From the NCBI GenBank assembly GCA_040219275.1, contig JAVJSU010000007.1:248001-312000 (forward strand): 64,000 nucleotides of DNA, given 5' to 3'. Position 1 is the first letter of the stretch; each line of letters begins with the position of its first letter. The position numbers and the translations under genes were made by a program. Below are positions 17,291 through 26,528 of this stretch, one piece after another. A model generated the notes under the pieces. The model saw nothing but the letters and a program-made list of their open reading frames with translations, made no database searches and was not told the origin of the DNA. Origin of the DNA: JAVJSU01 sp040219275 (lineage in GTDB: Bacteria; Chloroflexota; Anaerolineae; Aggregatilineales; Phototrophicaceae).

Positions 17291-17346
17291 TAAAAGAAAA
17301 GGCATAACGCGGAGACGCGAAGAGCGCGAAGAAACGCAGAGAAATG
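17291..17346. repeat. Dispersed repeat family A
   Basis: AACGCGGAGACGCGAAGAGC followed by GCGAAGAAACGCAGAGAAA, a GC-richer copy of the family seen at 381 and 30408. It lies in the leader of the alpha/beta hydrolase gene. Confidence 0.65.
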
Positions 17347-17422
17347 AGGGATTTTCTCTGTGTTTTTGTTTTATGGTTTAATAAGTTATTTACTGGACGA
17401 TTCACCAGGGAGGATTTCTACA

Positions 17423-18214
17423 ATGGTCGACACTCAGTTTGTTCAAACGCAAGATGGTACGCGGATTGCTTATGATGTTACCGAGTGTGCCACTTCTGAA
17501 ACCGCTCCGTCATTGTTGTTGGTACACGGTTATAGCGATGATCGACAGTTGAATTGGCACGCGTTTGGATGGGCGGAAAAGCTAAGTCAGGATTTTCGCG
17601 TAATTACGGTAGATTTGCGCGGATGTGGCGAAAGTGATGCCTATTCCGACGTAGATCGGTATCGTCTTGACGATTATCTGAGTGATCTGCTGGCAGTCAT
17701 GGATGCTGTTGGCGCTGAAAATTATCTCTTTTGGGGATGGTCATTCGGCGCAACATTGGGCTTGCACCTTGCCGCTCATCCTGCGGAACGGCTTTCCCGC
17801 GTCGTCATCTCAGGGACACCGTTTGGTGCGGTTTTTACGCAAGAGATGGTCAATCCTGTTATCAATGTGTGGGAGCAACTCATTACGATCAAAGAAACGG
17901 GTGATTATGAGAAAATCGCGCCGGAAGAACGCGACTACCTGCGACAAGTCAATGCTCAGGCGATGCTGACTCGCTGGGAGGCGACGCTTGTGCATCACTA
18001 TATGGGTGTTGAGCCGGACGCAATCAAGATTCCGGCATTGGTTGTTACAGGTACAAAGGATGACTATGTTGTTGGTGAGTTGGAGCCTTATCGTGATGCG
18101 ATGGCAGAAGCAGGCATTAAATTTCACGTCTTCGATGAAATGGATCATCACGGTCTGATCAGCGATGTGGAAACTGTGTCTCCTGTAATTCGAGCATTTT
18201 TGCTAGGAGAATGA
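17423..18214 (+). CDS. Alpha/beta hydrolase
   Basis: 263 residues from ATG 17423, chosen because AGGGAGGA (17407-17414) is an excellent ribosome binding site; the frame extends upstream without support. Landmarks are LLVHGYSDD (oxyanion loop), GWSFGATLG with the nucleophile Ser, TGTKDDYV with the acid Asp, and DEMDHHGLI with the catalytic His. Typical of soluble esterase or haloperoxidase-like hydrolases. No lid-domain signature allows a substrate call. Confidence 0.9.
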   Translation: MVDTQFVQTQDGTRIAYDVTECATSETAPSLLLVHGYSDDRQLNWHAFGWAEKLSQDFRVITVDLRGCGESDAYSDVDRYRLDDYLSDLLAVMDAVGAENYLFWGWSFGATLGLHLAAHPAERLSRVVISGTPFGAVFTQEMVNPVINVWEQLITIKETGDYEKIAPEERDYLRQVNAQAMLTRWEATLVHHYMGVEPDAIKIPALVVTGTKDDYVVGELEPYRDAMAEAGIKFHVFDEMDHHGLISDVETVSPVIRAFLLGE

Positions 18215-18256
18215 GTCCTTCATTGTGTAAATAGTCAAGAATGTTGATCCACCGAC

Positions 18257-19354
18257 CTACATCAGGACGAGGTTGTTGCGGTGTATGATGTGGTCGCCGT
18301 AGTTGTAGCCGAGAATATCGCTGATCTGAGTTGATTTTACGCCACGCAGTTTGCTGAGTTCTGTACTGCTGTAATTGCTTAATCCGTGCGCGATTTCGTT
18401 GCCGTCGGGGTCAAAGATGGCGAGGGTCGCGCCACGCTCGAATTCACGTTCGACGCGGGTGACACCGACTGCCAGTAAACTTGCGCCGTTTTTGAGCAAC
18501 GCACGGGACGCACCGGCATCAATGTGGATCATCCCCTGTATGCGGTCTGTGAGCAACCAGCGTTTACGGCTTTCTAAGTGGGTGGTTGTGGTTTCAAAGC
18601 GCGTGCCAATGGGTTCGCCGTCAACGATGCGCGTGATGGCATCCGGTTCTGTGCCCTGCGCGATGACGGCGACGACTCCGCTTCGGCTGGCGGTGTGGGC
18701 GGCTTCGATTTTGGTCGCCATGCCCCCTGTGCCGAGTTTTGTCCCCGTTCCGCCTGCGAGTGCATAGGTGGTATCGTCAACACGCTCGACTGTGCGGATA
18801 AGCTGGGCGCTGTTATCCAAACGCGGGTCGGCGGTGAATAAGCCCTGTTGATCGGTGAGCATGATGAGCAAATCCGCCTCTAATACGCTGGCGACCATCG
18901 CGGAGAGGTTGTCGTTATCGCCCACGCGGATTTCATCGGTCACGACGGTATCGTTTTCGTTGATGATGGGGATGATGCGCCGTTCGAGCAGAGTCAGCAG
19001 GGTATCCCGCGCATTGAGATAACGGGTGCGGTGGCTGAGATCATCACGGGTGAGCAGGACTTGCGCGACGACGATCTCGAATATGTCGAAGAGTTCGCTG
19101 TAATGATGCACCAGCCGACCCTGCCCGACTGCCGCGAGCATCTGCTTGGCGGGGAGGGATTTGCCGAGATCAGGGAAACCGAGCCGTTCGCGTCCGGCGG
19201 CTTGTGCGCCAGATGAGACGAGAATCACCTCATGGCGTTGGGTATGTAATCTGGCGAGTTGTTGCACAAGTTCCAGCATCCGCTGACGGTTGAGATGATT
19301 TGTGCCGGCGGTGAGCGTGCTGGTGCCGACTTTGACGACGATTCGCTGTCCCAT
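18257..19354 (-). CDS. proB: Glutamate 5-kinase
   Basis: Phosphorylates L-glutamate on the gamma-carboxylate with ATP, the first step of proline synthesis; cytosolic. Start at ATG 19354 (MGQRIVVKVGTSTLT) with AGGA upstream; the frame continues to 19390 without need. The amino-acid kinase domain shows VVKVGTSTLT, VSSGAQAAG, PIINENDTV and VGDNDNLSAMVAS, then GTGGMATKIEAA. A C-terminal PUA domain (~residues 275-365) is present, so this is the long, 365-residue form common in bacteria. proA is not adjacent. No attenuator is seen. Confidence 0.95.
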   Translation of the reverse strand: MGQRIVVKVGTSTLTAGTNHLNRQRMLELVQQLARLHTQRHEVILVSSGAQAAGRERLGFPDLGKSLPAKQMLAAVGQGRLVHHYSELFDIFEIVVAQVLLTRDDLSHRTRYLNARDTLLTLLERRIIPIINENDTVVTDEIRVGDNDNLSAMVASVLEADLLIMLTDQQGLFTADPRLDNSAQLIRTVERVDDTTYALAGGTGTKLGTGGMATKIEAAHTASRSGVVAVIAQGTEPDAITRIVDGEPIGTRFETTTTHLESRKRWLLTDRIQGMIHIDAGASRALLKNGASLLAVGVTRVEREFERGATLAIFDPDGNEIAHGLSNYSSTELSKLRGVKSTQISDILGYNYGDHIIHRNNLVLM

Positions 19355-19480
19355 TGTGTGTCCTGATTTTTGCGGGTCTATGGATGCCATTATAAAGGGA
19401 TGTTATGGGTGGCATCAACGCCGAGGGTAAATGTTGGTCGTGTGTATGAATTGAAATAAACTTTGAGGTCTAGCAAAATC

Positions 19481-19517
19481 CCCTCCCTAAATCCCTCCCC
19501 ACTGCGTATGGAGGGAC
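19481..19517. repeat. Dispersed repeat family D (short copy)
   Basis: CCCTCCCTAAATCCCTCCCC followed by ACTGCGTATGGAGGG. The CCCTCC / GGAGGG arms can pair. It resembles the left end of the longer copy at 60768-60872. Confidence 0.5.
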
Positions 19518-19568
19518 TTTGCTTCGTCTGATGCGGGATTATGATAGACGTAAAACCGTTAGACTTTT

Positions 19569-20486
19569 TCATCCGTCCAGCGCCCACGCGGGCAGAGGCT
19601 CACGGTGACTGAGCCATTCGTCAGGGATGGACTCGCGCCCGTTGAATGTGGCGACGATACCGCCGACCATCGCGCAGGTGGTATCCGCGTCGCCGCCTGC
19701 TTGCGCGGTGTTCCAGAATGCCAGCTGATAATCGCGCAGATTTTCGCCCGCGCTCCATAGCACAAACGGGACGGTATCCTGTGCGGAAACGCGACTGCCA
19801 TTGCCTAACGTGGCGACGGCGACCTCCAACGATGTGCCGTTCGCCAGTTCATGGGCTTTAACGCATCCGGCTTTGACCTCGCCTTCTGGCAGAAATGGCA
19901 GAACTTGCTCGATTAATTTTTGCCGTGTCGGGAATTCCCCGCTCAGGCGATAGGCGAACGCGGTCATCAGGGCGACTGCCTGCGCTCCGGCGATGCCTTC
20001 GGGATGTGAATGGGTGATTTCTGCGGATTTACGGGCATTCTCCATGAGCGCGTCCAGATCATCGGCGAAATATGCCCCCAATGGCGAGACACGCATCGCG
20101 CCACCATTGCCGTATGAGCCTGTGCCGCCGAACATCTGCTGTGTGACTTCGCGCCAATCTTCACCTTTTTTGACGCTGTTTAGCAAGTTACGCGCGCCCA
20201 AGCCATAACCGCGGGTTGGTTCATAATGATCGGCGAAACTCTGTGCTAACGCCTCTTGAGTGATCTCGCCGTGCTTCCGCAAAATCTCGTAAATGGAGAG
20301 CGCCATGTTGGTATCGTCGGTGAAGTGCCACTCGCCGGAGGGCAATTTCTTCTGGTGGACATAATTGAGGACAACTGCTGGATTTCCGAACTCAAAAAAA
20401 CCGCCCAACGCATCCGCCACCGAAAGACCTTCTAAGGCGACGCGAGCACGTTGCAGGCGATCTTGAGGATCACTGCTGATATTCAT
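19569..20486 (-). CDS. ADP-ribosylglycohydrolase family protein
   Basis: Metal-dependent hydrolase of the DraG/ARH family, which removes ADP-ribose from proteins or free ADP-ribosylated substrates in the cytosol. Landmarks are GLSVADALGGFFEF at the N-terminus, FTDDTNMALSI near residue 56 and the C-terminal GGDADTTCAMVGGI. The acidic residues in FTDDT and GDADT bind the two Mg ions. The 305-residue length is normal. It is divergently isolated, with no nitrogenase or ADP-ribosyltransferase gene nearby, so the physiological target is unknown. Confidence 0.93.
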   Translation of the reverse strand: MNISSDPQDRLQRARVALEGLSVADALGGFFEFGNPAVVLNYVHQKKLPSGEWHFTDDTNMALSIYEILRKHGEITQEALAQSFADHYEPTRGYGLGARNLLNSVKKGEDWREVTQQMFGGTGSYGNGGAMRVSPLGAYFADDLDALMENARKSAEITHSHPEGIAGAQAVALMTAFAYRLSGEFPTRQKLIEQVLPFLPEGEVKAGCVKAHELANGTSLEVAVATLGNGSRVSAQDTVPFVLWSAGENLRDYQLAFWNTAQAGGDADTTCAMVGGIVATFNGRESIPDEWLSHREPLPAWALDG

Positions 20487-20724
20487 AAAAGTACGTCTCT
20501 ATCCTGTGCATCCGCTTATGACAGTAACTGATGTTATTATGTACCTTAATCAGTACGCAATAAAGGCGCAATATGTTGCACCGCTACGAACCTTAGACCC
20601 TGATGATAGCCTATCAACTGGTTAATCCACAGGGCGATAGTAGCTATTCACCTAGACTGTGAGATTGTATAGAATCAATAAAACGGACGACAAACTACGC
20701 GGAAAAATGCGATCTGCTGAACGA

Positions 20725-21660
20725 TTACATGCGGGAGAATGCCGCGAAGAAGTCCCATACAGCCAGCAAGATATTGCCTGAACTGCCATCCGGTAGACCG
20801 ATTAAGACCTGAGCCGGATATTCATGTCCCGCGCCGATGATGCTGTACATCATCACAGGAGCATCCGCCGGACAGTTATCCGGTATTTGCAGAGCGACAT
20901 CAAATTGTGATCCCTGCACGCCGACATTATCCGCCGTGCCGTTTACATCACAGCCATTCAATGATGCCAGAAAGCGCAAGGTTTGTGCGTGGGAAAAGCG
21001 CGATATGAGCACGCCGTTGGTGACTTCTGCCGTGCCACCCTGCGGGAAATTGCTATCCTGCGTGCCAATAATGCTCATGGTTGGGAGGGCGGGCGCACCG
21101 AGGCACACCCGTGCCAGATTGTAGCTCATGGTCGCGCCGATGATGGCAACTGCTGAGAGGCGATCTGCCATGCTACAGCGTAAACGTTCCGCCATCATGC
21201 CGCCGTTTGACCAGCCGACGACAGACACGCGACTCTCATCAATGCTGTATTCCGCGATGAGCGCATCTAACAGAGCGCCGACGAAGCCGACATCATCGAT
21301 TTCTTCGTAATCGGGTTCACTGATGCCCGGAACATAGCGCCAGAAATCATCTATCGCGTCGGGATAAACGACCAGCGTATTGGTTTGTCCGGCGAGGATG
21401 CTAAAGCCAGAGAAATTTGCCATTTCTAAGCTATTCCCGCCCGCGCCATGAAAACCAAGCACCAACGGGGTAGGTGTTTCGGCATCGTATCCAGCAGGCA
21501 CGAACAGATGGTAGATGCGCTCACGTCCGTCGTATGTTAGGGTCGCCCTAATCAGTTCGCCATTCGCGCCCTGAACATCAGCCTCCTGAGCGGAGACATA
21601 ACCCACTATCATAAATAGCAGAAGCATCACCGTCAGCAATGTAAATTTTTTCGTGGGCAT
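20725..21660 (-). CDS. Secreted esterase, polyhydroxybutyrate-depolymerase/feruloyl-esterase-like, copy 1
   Basis: A 311-residue precursor with signal peptide MPTKKFTLLTVM...VSAQ and a GGGAGGA ribosome binding site. Alpha/beta hydrolase landmarks are LGFHGAGGNSLEM (oxyanion), VGWSNGGMMAERLRC with the nucleophile Ser, GTQDSNFP with the acid Asp and GAGHEYP with the catalytic His. A Cys in RLRC and others could form disulfides. Last of three tandem paralogs transcribed leftward. Such enzymes cleave esters in polymers or plant cell-wall side chains; the substrate is not determined. Confidence 0.86.
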   Translation of the reverse strand: MPTKKFTLLTVMLLLFMIVGYVSAQEADVQGANGELIRATLTYDGRERIYHLFVPAGYDAETPTPLVLGFHGAGGNSLEMANFSGFSILAGQTNTLVVYPDAIDDFWRYVPGISEPDYEEIDDVGFVGALLDALIAEYSIDESRVSVVGWSNGGMMAERLRCSMADRLSAVAIIGATMSYNLARVCLGAPALPTMSIIGTQDSNFPQGGTAEVTNGVLISRFSHAQTLRFLASLNGCDVNGTADNVGVQGSQFDVALQIPDNCPADAPVMMYSIIGAGHEYPAQVLIGLPDGSSGNILLAVWDFFAAFSRM

Positions 21661-21733
21661 GTCGTCCTCCCAAAAGGTTAGGTTTACCCTGTTCGGTAAG
21701 AGAATATTTCAATTGCCGAACAGGGTGTCAATT

Positions 21734-22648
21734 TTATTGTCCGGCGGTGCGGGTTGTGGTATTGGCAAATTCCCAGATGGCTTGCGTTAACGTGCCTTCA
21801 GAGCCGGTTCGCAATTGCACACCGATTCCGGCGGGCCAGCGATGGGTGAAATCGACCATGCCGAGCAAGATGAATTGGGTGTTGGCTTCGCAGGTATCGA
21901 AGATTTGCGCCAGTACACGGGTATCGCTGATTTGTGACGTGATTTCTGCCGTGATAGATAAACTGGCATCACAGCGATTCAAACCGGAGAGAAAGGGGAC
22001 TGCCTGTGAAACGCCGAACGACGAATAGAAGCGATTTTGTGCGTCGACCTCTGCATAACCGTTCCACGGGAAACTTTCGTCGGCTGTGCCGAGTACCATC
22101 ATCGTGGAAACGGGGTCTGTGCCGAGGCAATGATCCACAAGTCGGAAGGTGGGGCTACTGCCGACCATAACCGCGCTCCCCAGACGATTGCCTAATTCAC
22201 AGCGCAACCGGAGCGCCATCAAGCCGCCGTTAGAGTAGCCGATCACGCTGATATTTGCCGGATCAACCGCGTAATCCGTGCTGAGTTGGTCGACTAAGGC
22301 GGTCACGAAGCCGGTATCATCAACTGTGGTTTCGTCTTCAATCGGGATTTCAAGATAATTCCAGATCGAATTCTGGCTATTGGGATAGGCGACAATCGTG
22401 CCGGTTTCTTCAGCGAGGTCATCAAAGCTGGATGCGGCGCGAATGCCGGAAGCGGAATCGCCCGCACCGTGCAAGACTACCACGAGGGGCGCGGGTGTGC
22501 TGGCATCATAGCTGGCTGGCACAAAGAGTTGATAGCTTCGCTCTAGTTCATCATAGGTCAGGGTCAGTGTGTCATCATCTTGCGCCAGCACGCCCAGCGG
22601 GAGTAATACTAGCAGGATTAGCACACCAAAAAATCGTCTTACAGTCAC
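21734..22648 (-). CDS. Secreted esterase, polyhydroxybutyrate-depolymerase-like, copy 2
   Basis: Start at GTG 22648 is preferred: CGAGGTG lies 5 nt upstream and the resulting MTVRRFFGVLILLVLL is a textbook signal peptide. The alternative ATG 22702 overlaps the previous stop as ATGA and would leave a 41-residue signal region. The triad is complete: GYSNGGLMALRLRC (Ser), GTADESFP (Asp) and VDFTHRWP (His). About 304 residues. Middle gene of the tandem trio. Confidence 0.85.
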   Translation of the reverse strand: MTVRRFFGVLILLVLLPLGVLAQDDDTLTLTYDELERSYQLFVPASYDASTPAPLVVVLHGAGDSASGIRAASSFDDLAEETGTIVAYPNSQNSIWNYLEIPIEDETTVDDTGFVTALVDQLSTDYAVDPANISVIGYSNGGLMALRLRCELGNRLGSAVMVGSSPTFRLVDHCLGTDPVSTMMVLGTADESFPWNGYAEVDAQNRFYSSFGVSQAVPFLSGLNRCDASLSITAEITSQISDTRVLAQIFDTCEANTQFILLGMVDFTHRWPAGIGVQLRTGSEGTLTQAIWEFANTTTRTAGQ

Positions 22649-22698
22649 AAAAACACCTCGTTCGTTTATTAGGATAGATGCACTTACTTTAGCTAATT

Positions 22699-23607
22699 TC
22701 ATTCAGTCCGTACATGCTGTGATAGAAACGCCCAGATCGCGCCCTGTACGGATACCGTTTGATCGTCAATGAGCATGGTCGGCTGTGAAGGATAATTATT
22801 GCCAAAATTGACCAGACCGAGCATATGGAAATAGGCGCTACGGTCACACAATTCAAAGCGTTGTTGCAGGATACGGGTCTCGCTTCCGTCTGCGGTGATT
22901 TCCTCGATGCTAGGCGGTTGAGTCACGCAATGGTTGAGCGTGGAGAAGAAGCCGATGGTCTGCGAGGAAGAAAATGTTGAAATCAGGCTGTCATCTTCAC
23001 CGGCGGCGGCATATCCCTCCCACGGAAAGGCGGGATCGCTCATGCCGAGCGCGAGAATTGTTGGCAGAGGCGGTGCATCAAGGCAAAATTCCGCCAGCGC
23101 ATAGGTCATGGTCGCGTTCATCACGCCCACGCCCGCCAGTTGATCCGACATGCTACAGCGCATCCGTAACGCCATCAAGCCACCGTTTGAATAGCCCACC
23201 GCGTAAATTTGCGCGGGATTTACCGCATAGTCAGTTTGCACCTGTTCCAGCAGAGCATCCATAAAGGCGAGGTCATCCGCGCGCCCTTCACGGCTGAGGA
23301 AATTCCAGACTCCGTTGCTTGACTCTGGATAGACGGCGAGAAAACCTGCTGAATCGGCAACTCTGTTCATGCCGGAAAAGGCGTTGAATTCCGCGCTCCC
23401 GCCACCGCCACCATGTAGCATAATCACGAGTGGAACGGGCGTGGAGTCATCGTAATTGGCGGGAGTGTGAACGATATACTCGCGGGATTCTTCGCCGATG
23501 GTGATGGTGTGATCGCTCGATTCTCCGGCAACGGTGTCCTGCGCGGCGATGGGGCTGACTGCCCACACACATAAGATGAGACTCAAGATAACAATTGATC
23601 GTTTCAC
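22699..23607 (-). CDS. Secreted esterase-like protein, copy 3, catalytic His replaced by Asn
   Basis: First gene of the tandem trio. Start at GTG 23607 (MKRSIVILSLIL) with GAGGTG just upstream; an earlier in-frame GTG is at 23613. Signal peptide ends at PIAAQ. The nucleophile Ser (GYSNGGLMALRMRC) and acid Asp (GMSDPAFP) are retained, but the position of the catalytic His reads NFGNNYP, with Asn encoded at 22798-22800. It therefore may be inactive as an esterase or may use another His. A poly-Gly oxyanion loop HGGGGGSAEF is present. Confidence 0.82.
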   Translation of the reverse strand: MKRSIVILSLILCVWAVSPIAAQDTVAGESSDHTITIGEESREYIVHTPANYDDSTPVPLVIMLHGGGGGSAEFNAFSGMNRVADSAGFLAVYPESSNGVWNFLSREGRADDLAFMDALLEQVQTDYAVNPAQIYAVGYSNGGLMALRMRCSMSDQLAGVGVMNATMTYALAEFCLDAPPLPTILALGMSDPAFPWEGYAAAGEDDSLISTFSSSQTIGFFSTLNHCVTQPPSIEEITADGSETRILQQRFELCDRSAYFHMLGLVNFGNNYPSQPTMLIDDQTVSVQGAIWAFLSQHVRTE

Positions 23608-23760
23608 AATCACCTCACAGTGGAAAGGATTCGACTTGTTTATACCGTGAATTGGCAGTTTTGGGCGATTGCTTAAAATTTTTTAAATGGATGGGGAGTC
23701 CATGTGGCTGGCGATCTGGTAAAAGGCGACCTATATGTAGATTAAAAAATTAATCGCATA

Positions 23761-23798
23761 ATGAAAATCGGTGGGCAACCTAACAGGTTGCCCCTACA
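23761..23798. repeat. Dispersed palindromic repeat family B, compensated copy
   Basis: GGGCAACCT / AGGTTGCCC (23773-23793, 3-nt loop). Compared with most copies, both arms carry the matching change (GCGACC to GCAACC and GGTCGC to GGTTGC), so pairing is kept. A partial copy (AGGTCGCCCC) follows at 23829-23838. Confidence 0.75.
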
Positions 23799-23862
23799 GT
23801 TATACGTTTATTTTCTTAAAGAGCCTAGTAGGTCGCCCCAACGGTTTGCGTTGAATTTTGGC

Positions 23863-25128
23863 TTATTCTGTGCGGAAGTTGACGATACCGACGGCGAAGA
23901 GCACGATTGAGATACCGATTAAGACGACGACTGGAAGCACAATATCACCCCAACCGCCGTTATAGAATGTGATCTGGTTAAAGCCATCCATCGCCCAAGA
24001 CACGGGTGAGATGCGCCCGATGACCTTCATGAAGTCCGGTACGATCTCAAGGGGCCACCATGCACCGCCGAGCGCGGCGAGCGGAAGGGCGATGAGCGTG
24101 ACCGCTGTACCTGCCTGAAATTCATCTTTGAAGAGGGGCGCAAGCGCGAACGACAGGGCGGTGATCGCCAGTGTATAGACGGCGACGACCAGCAGTAGCG
24201 CCAGCATATTATCGCCGAAGTTCATGCCGACCAGCAATCCGACGGCGAAGATCACGACGAATTGGATGATGCCGATGGAGAAGCGCGACAGGATTTTCCC
24301 ACCGAGGATGTCTGCACGGGTGACCGGCATCATGATGAGGCGTTGGAGCGTCCATGTCTGTCGCTCCCGCAGAAGTATTTGCATCCCGCTAAGCACAGTG
24401 AACATGACAAACATGGTCGCCATGCCGGGCACAGATTGGTCGAATCCGGTGGGAATACCATTTTCGGTTGTGCCGTCCGTTAAAGTATAGGCGACACTGA
24501 CAGGCGGGTTTTGCCATTGATCGGTGGCGCTGGTGTAGACCGCTTCGCCGAAATCTGCCTGTGTTAGATCATCGTTATAAATGCCGATGGCTTCTCCGGT
24601 AGCTTCACCGATGCGTGCAGAGATGATCCCGCCATTGATGCGCTGGATGATTGCCTGTGCGGATTGCAGAACGGGATCGCCCGTCGTCACATCTGCGAGC
24701 GAATAGTAGTCGATCTGGATGGGCGTGAAGTTCCGTACACTTTCGCCGTAGCCCTGCGGGATGACGATGGCGGCGCTGGAAATTTCATCGGCGACGCGCT
24801 CCCGTGCTTGTTCTACATTCAGGATTGTTAAGCCTTCATCATCAAGACGGCAATTCGCATCGTCGGCGTTATCTGCCGGACAGAGGATAAGTGTGTCGTT
24901 GATGGCGCGTAAATCCGTGCTGAATTGGGCGGACAGGTCGCTCCCGTCAAGGTCGATGACATCCACGATGAGGCTATCTGCTGAATCGCCGCCGCCACCA
25001 CCAAACGCGAAACCAAGTACGAGCGTGAAGATCAGTGGACTGACGATTAAGCCGACCATGTTATTGCGATCTGCAAAAAAGACTTGCAAATCCACTCTGG
25101 CGATGTTGAGTATGTTTCGTAATTTCAT
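23863..25128 (-). CDS. ABC-2 type transporter permease (distal gene)
   Basis: A 421-residue membrane subunit: one N-terminal membrane helix, a large extracytoplasmic domain (~45-215), then five helices (~225-415). The loop LRERQTWTLQRLIMMPVTRADILGGK is the conserved coupling segment of ABC-2 export permeases. AGGAGGT lies 5 nt before the ATG, overlapping the end of the upstream permease gene. With the partner permease and ATPase it forms a probable heterodimeric exporter for a drug, peptide or lipid. Confidence 0.88.
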   Translation of the reverse strand: MKLRNILNIARVDLQVFFADRNNMVGLIVSPLIFTLVLGFAFGGGGGDSADSLIVDVIDLDGSDLSAQFSTDLRAINDTLILCPADNADDANCRLDDEGLTILNVEQARERVADEISSAAIVIPQGYGESVRNFTPIQIDYYSLADVTTGDPVLQSAQAIIQRINGGIISARIGEATGEAIGIYNDDLTQADFGEAVYTSATDQWQNPPVSVAYTLTDGTTENGIPTGFDQSVPGMATMFVMFTVLSGMQILLRERQTWTLQRLIMMPVTRADILGGKILSRFSIGIIQFVVIFAVGLLVGMNFGDNMLALLLVVAVYTLAITALSFALAPLFKDEFQAGTAVTLIALPLAALGGAWWPLEIVPDFMKVIGRISPVSWAMDGFNQITFYNGGWGDIVLPVVVLIGISIVLFAVGIVNFRTE

Positions 25129-25138
25129 CAGTGACCTC

Positions 25139-26503
25139 CTAAATTTCCACGCGACGATTGAACAGGAACAAGCCGATCACGAAGAAGAGTGTTCCCTGTA
25201 CGAGTAGGGCGAACAAGTTGATGAGAATATCCGGGTTGTTTTCGGATAATTTGGTGAAGGCATCCACGCCCCAATAGATGAACGACATTTCGCGGATTGG
25301 CGAAGGAAGGGGGCTGAAGAACACACCACCCGCCACGCCGAGCACGATATTGACAATCGCGCCGACAGACCCCATTTGTTCCGGTGTGCGGACGATGCCG
25401 GAGAGTAATACGCCTAAGCCCGCCACACAGAGCGCCAGTGCAAAGGTTAGCGCGACAATGGCGATGATGTTCGTCCCCCAGATGGCGAGAAATTCACCGC
25501 CAATCAACGACGCAATCAGCATCAAGGCGAGTAGCAAGACGATTATCTGGAACATTGAGGTGAAAAATGTGCCGATCAGCTTACCGCCGAGAATATAAGC
25601 GCGGGGTGTGGGCGAAACGAGCAAGCGTTGTAGCGTTCCCTCACGGCGTTCTTCGATGATGCTGATGATGCCGAATTGTCCGGTGAAGAGGGCGAAGAAT
25701 ACCGCCTGTGCCGCCCCGAACGCGACCAATAATTGGGCGGTCAGCGGAAGACTCTGGCTAGCTTGTACCTGCTGTGAAGTCAACGTGATGCCGGCGATGT
25801 TGCCCGTAAAAGCACATCCGAAAATAGCATTTACCGCTTCATTGTCCTGAATCTGGAGCGCCGCCATCGGATTTTGCGCGATGGTTGTGTTGATCGTCGC
25901 TGATATGGCGATGTTGCCCGTAATCAGTGAATTGGTGATGCCCTGCACGACGCTATTGACGATGGACGCGGAAATTTGATTGCCGTTGTTGGCATACACT
26001 TCCACCTGTGGCGCAGACCCGGTTTGTGCTTGAGTATTGTTGCCCGTCAGGACGATTTGCGGGGCGAGCGCGGTACTGAAATCCGCCGGAATGATGACCG
26101 CCGCGACGTAATCGCCATTTTCCACGCCGGTACGGGCGGTGGCGACATCATCGAGCACGGTTGCGTCGAAAAGTTCGGCAAGGGTGGTATCCGTCTGTTG
26201 CGCGTCGCCGTCTGTTTGTGGAGTGGTGAGGTCAAGTGAGCACGTTTGTTGTGAATCGTCGGTGCTATCGCTGTTTTCGCCACTCAAAATGTTGACCAAT
26301 GTACTGCCACTGTCGCCCGAATCCAGATTGACGATGGCGATGGGCAGATTACTGATATTGCCCGCCGGTCCGGTTGAGCCACCGAATGCAAGCGCGATGA
26401 TCGTGGCGATAAGTAGTGGCGCGACGATCATGATGCCCAAGAGCGTGGTATTGGTGAAGGTTGAATAGAGTTCTTTATATGTGATTGCCCAGATTTTGTT
26501 CAT
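25139..26503 (-). CDS. ABC-2 type transporter permease (proximal gene)
   Basis: A 454-residue membrane subunit with the same layout as the next gene: N-terminal helix (~18-40), extracytoplasmic domain with a Cys pair candidate (QQTCSL, FGCAF), then five or six helices. The coupling loop IEERREGTLQRLLVSPTPRAYILGGK is clear. It is 25 bp downstream of the ATPase gene and 10 bp upstream of the second permease gene. Heteromeric pairing with that permease is inferred. Confidence 0.88.
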   Translation of the reverse strand: MNKIWAITYKELYSTFTNTTLLGIMIVAPLLIATIIALAFGGSTGPAGNISNLPIAIVNLDSGDSGSTLVNILSGENSDSTDDSQQTCSLDLTTPQTDGDAQQTDTTLAELFDATVLDDVATARTGVENGDYVAAVIIPADFSTALAPQIVLTGNNTQAQTGSAPQVEVYANNGNQISASIVNSVVQGITNSLITGNIAISATINTTIAQNPMAALQIQDNEAVNAIFGCAFTGNIAGITLTSQQVQASQSLPLTAQLLVAFGAAQAVFFALFTGQFGIISIIEERREGTLQRLLVSPTPRAYILGGKLIGTFFTSMFQIIVLLLALMLIASLIGGEFLAIWGTNIIAIVALTFALALCVAGLGVLLSGIVRTPEQMGSVGAIVNIVLGVAGGVFFSPLPSPIREMSFIYWGVDAFTKLSENNPDILINLFALLVQGTLFFVIGLFLFNRRVEI

Positions 26504-26528
26504 TTTATCCTCGTTTCCTATTCAGCCA

